A DNA stretch of 64,000 nucleotides, taken from contig DATNAQ010000101.1 in the NCBI GenBank assembly GCA_035607415.1, positions 83,241 to 147,240 of the forward strand, given 5' to 3'. Made by a program: the position numbers and the translations under genes. Within the stretch, counting starts at the first letter, position 1. Each line of letters starts with the position of its first letter. This document shows positions 62,972-64,000 of the stretch, one piece after another. This DNA comes from JAQBQH01 sp035607415. Lineage in GTDB: Bacteria > Myxococcota_A > Polyangia > Palsa-1104. The notes beneath the pieces are model-generated. The model had not been told where the DNA came from, did not search any database, and saw only the letters and a list, made by a program, of their open reading frames with translations.

Positions 62972-64000
62972 ATGTCACTGCCCGTGAACGAGGTCCTGGT
63001 TAGAGGGGGGACTTCTCCGGGAGCGCTGCCCGACGAGTTCGGACGCTATCGGATTGTCCGAACCCTCGCATTTGGCGGCATGGCGCAGATCCTTCTCGCC
63101 GAGGACGTGCGCCTGCATCGGCTCGTCGTGCTCAAGCGGATCCTGCCGCACTACGCGACCAACCCCGACTTCGTGCAGTTCTTCATCCACGAGGGGCGCC
63201 TCGGCCAGCGGCTGCGCCACCCGAACCTCGTCGAGACCCTCGAAGCGGGACAGGTCGGCGACGCCTGCTACATCGCGCTCGAATATCTGCGCGGCGCGCC
63301 GGCGATCGAGCTCTTGCGCCAGGCGGCGCGCGCGCGCGTCGAGCTGCCGCTCGGCGCCGCCGTACGCATCGTCGCCGACGCCGCGCGCGGGCTCCATCAC
63401 GCGCACATTGCCGTCGACAACGAGGGCAAGCCGCTCGGCGTCGTGCACCGCGACGTCACGCCGCACAACCTGTTCCTCTGCACCGACGGCAGGACCAAGG
63501 TGCTCGACTTCGGCATCGCCAAGGCGGCGTCGCAGCTGCACCAGACGCGCACGGGCACCATCAAGGGCAAGTTCGCCTACCTGGCGCCGGAGCAGATTCG
63601 CGGCGAGGGCATCGATCGCCGCGTCGACGTGTTCGCGCTCGGCATCGTCCTGCACGAGCTCCTGACGCTGCGGCCGCTGTTTCGCGGCATCAACGACGCC
63701 GAGACGCTCAATCGCGTCCTGACGCTCGAGATCCCGGCGCCCGAGCACGTGCGCAAAGGCGTGCCGGCGGGGCTCGGCGCGGTGGCGCTGCGCGCGCTGC
63801 AGCGCGATCGCGATCGGCGGCTGCCGTCGGCGGAAGCGCTCGCCGATTCGATCGAGGCGGTGGCGATGGCCGAGGGCATCGATGCCTCGCACAAGGCGGT
63901 GGCGGACCTGCTCGCCGAGCTGTGCCCGTCGGATCCGCTCGAAGAGCGCGCGCCGGTGCCGCACCCGCCGACGCCGCCCGAGGGCCAGAAGCTCGATCCC
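62972..64000 (+). CDS. Ser/Thr protein kinase, C terminus beyond window
   Basis: 343 codons from ATG 62972, open to the edge. Hanks kinase about 26-290: degenerate glycine loop AFGGMAQILLAE (first Gly replaced), Lys55 in VVLKR, HRDVTPHN (159-166), DFG (179-181), LAPE. A Pro-rich stretch (VPHPPTPPEGQKLDP) begins the linker that usually leads to a transmembrane or sensory part. The kinase is of the HRDV(S/T)PHN type, like the 7TM kinase at 59239. It stands after a structured leader with inverted repeats, which is unusual here. Confidence 0.88.
   Translation, partial: MSLPVNEVLVRGGTSPGALPDEFGRYRIVRTLAFGGMAQILLAEDVRLHRLVVLKRILPHYATNPDFVQFFIHEGRLGQRLRHPNLVETLEAGQVGDACYIALEYLRGAPAIELLRQAARARVELPLGAAVRIVADAARGLHHAHIAVDNEGKPLGVVHRDVTPHNLFLCTDGRTKVLDFGIAKAASQLHQTRTGTIKGKFAYLAPEQIRGEGIDRRVDVFALGIVLHELLTLRPLFRGINDAETLNRVLTLEIPAPEHVRKGVPAGLGAVALRALQRDRDRRLPSAEALADSIEAVAMAEGIDASHKAVADLLAELCPSDPLEERAPVPHPPTPPEGQKLDP

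Noticed and set aside
62961..62987. Eight-codon leader ORF (MEFRCHCP) overlapping the kinase start
   Set aside because: Too short to judge and without a Shine-Dalgarno; it overlaps the inverted repeat and may be chance.

Overview
The window is G+C-rich DNA (about two thirds or more G+C by eye, not counted) packed with protein genes, many overlapping by 1-11 nt or meeting stop to stop. The gene content points to a myxobacterium or a close relative (Myxococcota). There are five transmembrane or sensor Ser/Thr kinases of the Hanks type in 64 kb, an FHA-GAF-sigma54 activator, many lipoproteins with low-complexity Pro/Asp linkers, giant TPR proteins, and no operons of ordinary enteric layout. I saw no tRNA, rRNA, insertion sequence, phage gene or CRISPR array.

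Region by region. 1-5.6 kb: a PAS histidine kinase (cut by the left edge) behind a long-chain acyl-CoA ligase, divergent from a UbiB-family kinase and a TMTC-like membrane protein. 5.7-13.1 kb: a small lipoprotein, then a cassette joined by 1-4 nt overlaps (Ser/Thr kinase, periplasmic TPR protein, FHA-GAF-AAA+ sigma54 activator), followed by two surface proteins. 13.2-17.8 kb: a small membrane protein, a DEAD-box RNA helicase, an aldo/keto reductase without a normal start codon, and RlmN facing them. 17.8-26.6 kb, minus strand: two Ser/Thr kinases sharing a C-terminal tail, two membrane proteins of unknown role, a secreted zinc metalloprotease and an Ig-like lipoprotein. 26.7-38.2 kb: two head-to-tail giant TPR genes (2065 and 1745 aa) that are probably paralogues. 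38.3-45.9 kb: histidine degradation (hutH, hutU, hutI), interrupted by two small unknown genes, a GMC oxidoreductase and a DUF4288-VOC fusion. 46-53.6 kb: a radical SAM protein of the spore-photoproduct-lyase-like group under a LexA-like box, leuS, asnS, a lipoprotein and a lipoprotein hydrolase. 53.6-64 kb: PilZ protein, TPR protein, beta-propeller-like lipoprotein, an M1-peptidase-like/outer-membrane-barrel fusion, a 7TM-Ser/Thr kinase chimera, a VanW protein, a 63-aa membrane protein, and a further kinase cut by the right edge.

The strongest new signals are these. (1) Many operon-leading genes have an extended -10 (TGnTAnnnT-like) or a -35/-10 pair ending only 6-9 nt before the start codon, which predicts leaderless mRNAs. 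(2) A GAAC-N4-GTTC palindrome lies between the -35 and -10 of the radical SAM gene. (3) An M1-aminopeptidase-like periplasmic domain with a broken zinc motif is fused to an Omp85-like barrel. (4) An apparently intact aldo/keto reductase lacks any ATG, GTG or TTG start. All functions are inferred from motifs read by eye; no database search was run.
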